NCBI GenBank assembly: GCA_902798675.1
Contig: CADBXQ010000040.1
Location: 1 to 6,668 of the forward strand
Length of the DNA stretch: 6,668 nt
Direction of reading: 5' to 3'
Source of the DNA: Oscillospiraceae bacterium
Lineage (GTDB): Bacteria > Bacillota > Clostridia > Oscillospirales > Ruminococcaceae
How positions within the stretch are numbered: position 1 is the stretch's first letter; each line of letters starts with the position of its first letter. The notes beneath the pieces are model-generated. The model ran no database searches, had not been told where the DNA came from, and was given only the letters and a program-made list of their open reading frames with translations. A program made the translations under genes and the position numbers. Shown here in pieces: positions 5,579 to 6,668 of the stretch.

Positions 5579-6668
5579 TTAGCCCAAAGCGGCTTTAATC
5601 ATTATTGCGCACTCAATTCGTTTTTTTTCCATTTGACAACTAATTTTATATGGCTTTAAAATATTTCCCGCATATTGATGGTTGTTGGCAGTACACCCAC
5701 CGCTGCAGTAAAACTTGGCCCAACAATTTTTGCATTCTTCTTTGTGAAAAATTGTCGTTTTAGAAAAATCCTTTTTAATCTTTTGATCTAACTTGTTTTC
5801 AACAACATTTCCCATCTTCCACTTTTCAACGCCCATAAACTGATGACAAGGATATATCCAACCTTCCGGAGAAATTGCAACATATTCGTTCCCACATCCA
5901 CAGCCCTTGAGACGCTTTATCAAACATGGCCCTTGATTTAAATCTATCATAAAATGAAAAAAATTTATCTTTTGGCCGGCTTTTTTCTTTTCAACTATTT
6001 TATTTGCGAGCAGCTCATATTGCTCAAAAATTTTTGGCAAATCTTCTTCGGTTATCGCATATTCACAGTTTGAGTCGCAAACAACCGGCTCAACCGAGAT
6101 TTGATCAAATCCGCAATCGTTAATATGCAAAACATCTTTTAAAAAGTCAAGGTTATATTTTGTGAATGTTCCTCGAACGTAATAGTCTTTGTCTTTTCGC
6201 CCCTCAACCAGCTTTAAAAATTTCGGCAATATCAAATCATATGACCCGTTCCCATCAACACGCCTGCGAACCCGATCATTGACTTCCCTTCGGCCATCCA
6301 ACGACAAAACAACATTATTCATGTGATGGTTTATGTATTCTATCTTTTCATCATCAAGCAAAACGCCGTTGGTTGTTATTGTGAAACGAAAATTTTTGTT
6401 GTTGCTTTTTTCACGATTTTTTGCATATTCGACCGTTTTTTTAACAACATCAAAATTCAAAAGAGGCTCTCCGCCAAAAAAATCCACCTCAAGATTCCTT
6501 CTTTTCCCAGAATTCTCGATCAAAAAATCTATGGCCTTTTTGGCAACCTCAAGCGGCATCAACTTTCGACCGCCGCCAAAATCCCCGGTTGACGCAAAGC
6601 AATATTTACATCTTAAATTACAGTCATGCGCAACATTAAGACACATGGCTTTAACTGGAGAATTTTCA
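5579..6668 (-). CDS. SCIFF peptide maturase, radical SAM/SPASM protein (N-terminus outside the window)
   Basis: This radical SAM enzyme is of the type that installs thioether crosslinks in SCIFF (six cysteines in forty-five) peptides of Clostridia. The frame is open to the window edge; residues ENSPVKA precede MCLNVAHDC, so the Met at 6646 is internal and roughly 90-100 N-terminal residues are missing. Counting from that Met, the SAM cluster motif CNLRCKYC is at 9-16 and GGEP at 58-61. TITTNG and VLSLDGRREVNDRVR follow. The auxiliary-cluster region has GPCLIKRLKGCGCGNEY, YPCHQF and the SPASM-like CKNCWAKFYCSGGCTANN. These blocks match the six-Cys maturase family closely. The precursor peptide gene usually lies just upstream and would be outside this window. 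proC follows by 24 bases. Subfamily call is strong; the peptide cannot be verified here. Confidence 0.92.
   Translation of the reverse strand, partial: ENSPVKAMCLNVAHDCNLRCKYCFASTGDFGGGRKLMPLEVAKKAIDFLIENSGKRRNLEVDFFGGEPLLNFDVVKKTVEYAKNREKSNNKNFRFTITTNGVLLDDEKIEYINHHMNNVVLSLDGRREVNDRVRRRVDGNGSYDLILPKFLKLVEGRKDKDYYVRGTFTKYNLDFLKDVLHINDCGFDQISVEPVVCDSNCEYAITEEDLPKIFEQYELLANKIVEKKKAGQKINFFHFMIDLNQGPCLIKRLKGCGCGNEYVAISPEGWIYPCHQFMGVEKWKMGNVVENKLDQKIKKDFSKTTIFHKEECKNCWAKFYCSGGCTANNHQYAGNILKPYKISCQMEKKRIECAIMIKAALG

Noticed and set aside
5579..6646. SCIFF maturase starting at the Met at 6646.
   Set aside because: The frame stays open to the window edge with family-like residues (PVKA before MCLNVAHDC), and the Met lies next to the SAM cluster motif, so the real start is outside.

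Overview
All genes lie on the minus strand of an AT-rich window. The gene content points to an anaerobic Firmicute of class Clostridia. The evidence is a SCIFF-peptide radical SAM maturase, a SpoIIM-type sporulation membrane protein, a clostridial-type ThyX with a cysteine-rich tail and a TIGR03905-like TSCPD protein. The gene style recalls Oscillospirales, but that rank is an inference. Nothing indicates a plasmid, phage or insertion sequence; this looks like chromosomal housekeeping DNA.

In transcription order (right to left) the layout is as follows. (1) 6668-5579: SCIFF maturase, cut by the window edge. (2) 5554-4760: proC, with a TTG start behind a strong Shine-Dalgarno. (3) 4759-4613: a short intergenic region with a sigma-E-like promoter, a Shine-Dalgarno and an A/T-only slippery tract. 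(4) 4612-4049: the spoIIM body, whose 5' end appears shifted out of frame. (5) 4048-3899: a promoter-bearing spacer. (6) 3898-1: a compact operon of a TSCPD four-cysteine protein, thyX, tmk, a DJ-1/PfpI protein, 5-formyltetrahydrofolate cyclo-ligase and a broken mltG.

The operon core is metabolically coherent. ThyX makes dTMP and consumes methylene-tetrahydrofolate, Tmk phosphorylates dTMP, and the cyclo-ligase returns 5-formyl-THF to the active folate pool. DJ-1 is probably a protein or aldehyde quality-control factor. MltG trims nascent peptidoglycan and is a functional outlier.

The most notable observation is that the two envelope-remodelling genes, mltG and spoIIM, both carry lesions, while every metabolic gene reads cleanly. 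mltG has an in-frame TAA at a position that normally follows the Tyr-Asp of the 'MSYDEI'-type motif, further TAA codons near the window edge, and loss of a conserved motif. spoIIM has a preserved sigma-E-like promoter and Shine-Dalgarno, but its N-terminal codons are separated from the body by one extra TA in a simple-sequence tract. This could be lineage-specific decay of sporulation and wall functions, a slippage-controlled locus, or assembly error. I saw no clearly new multi-gene system.
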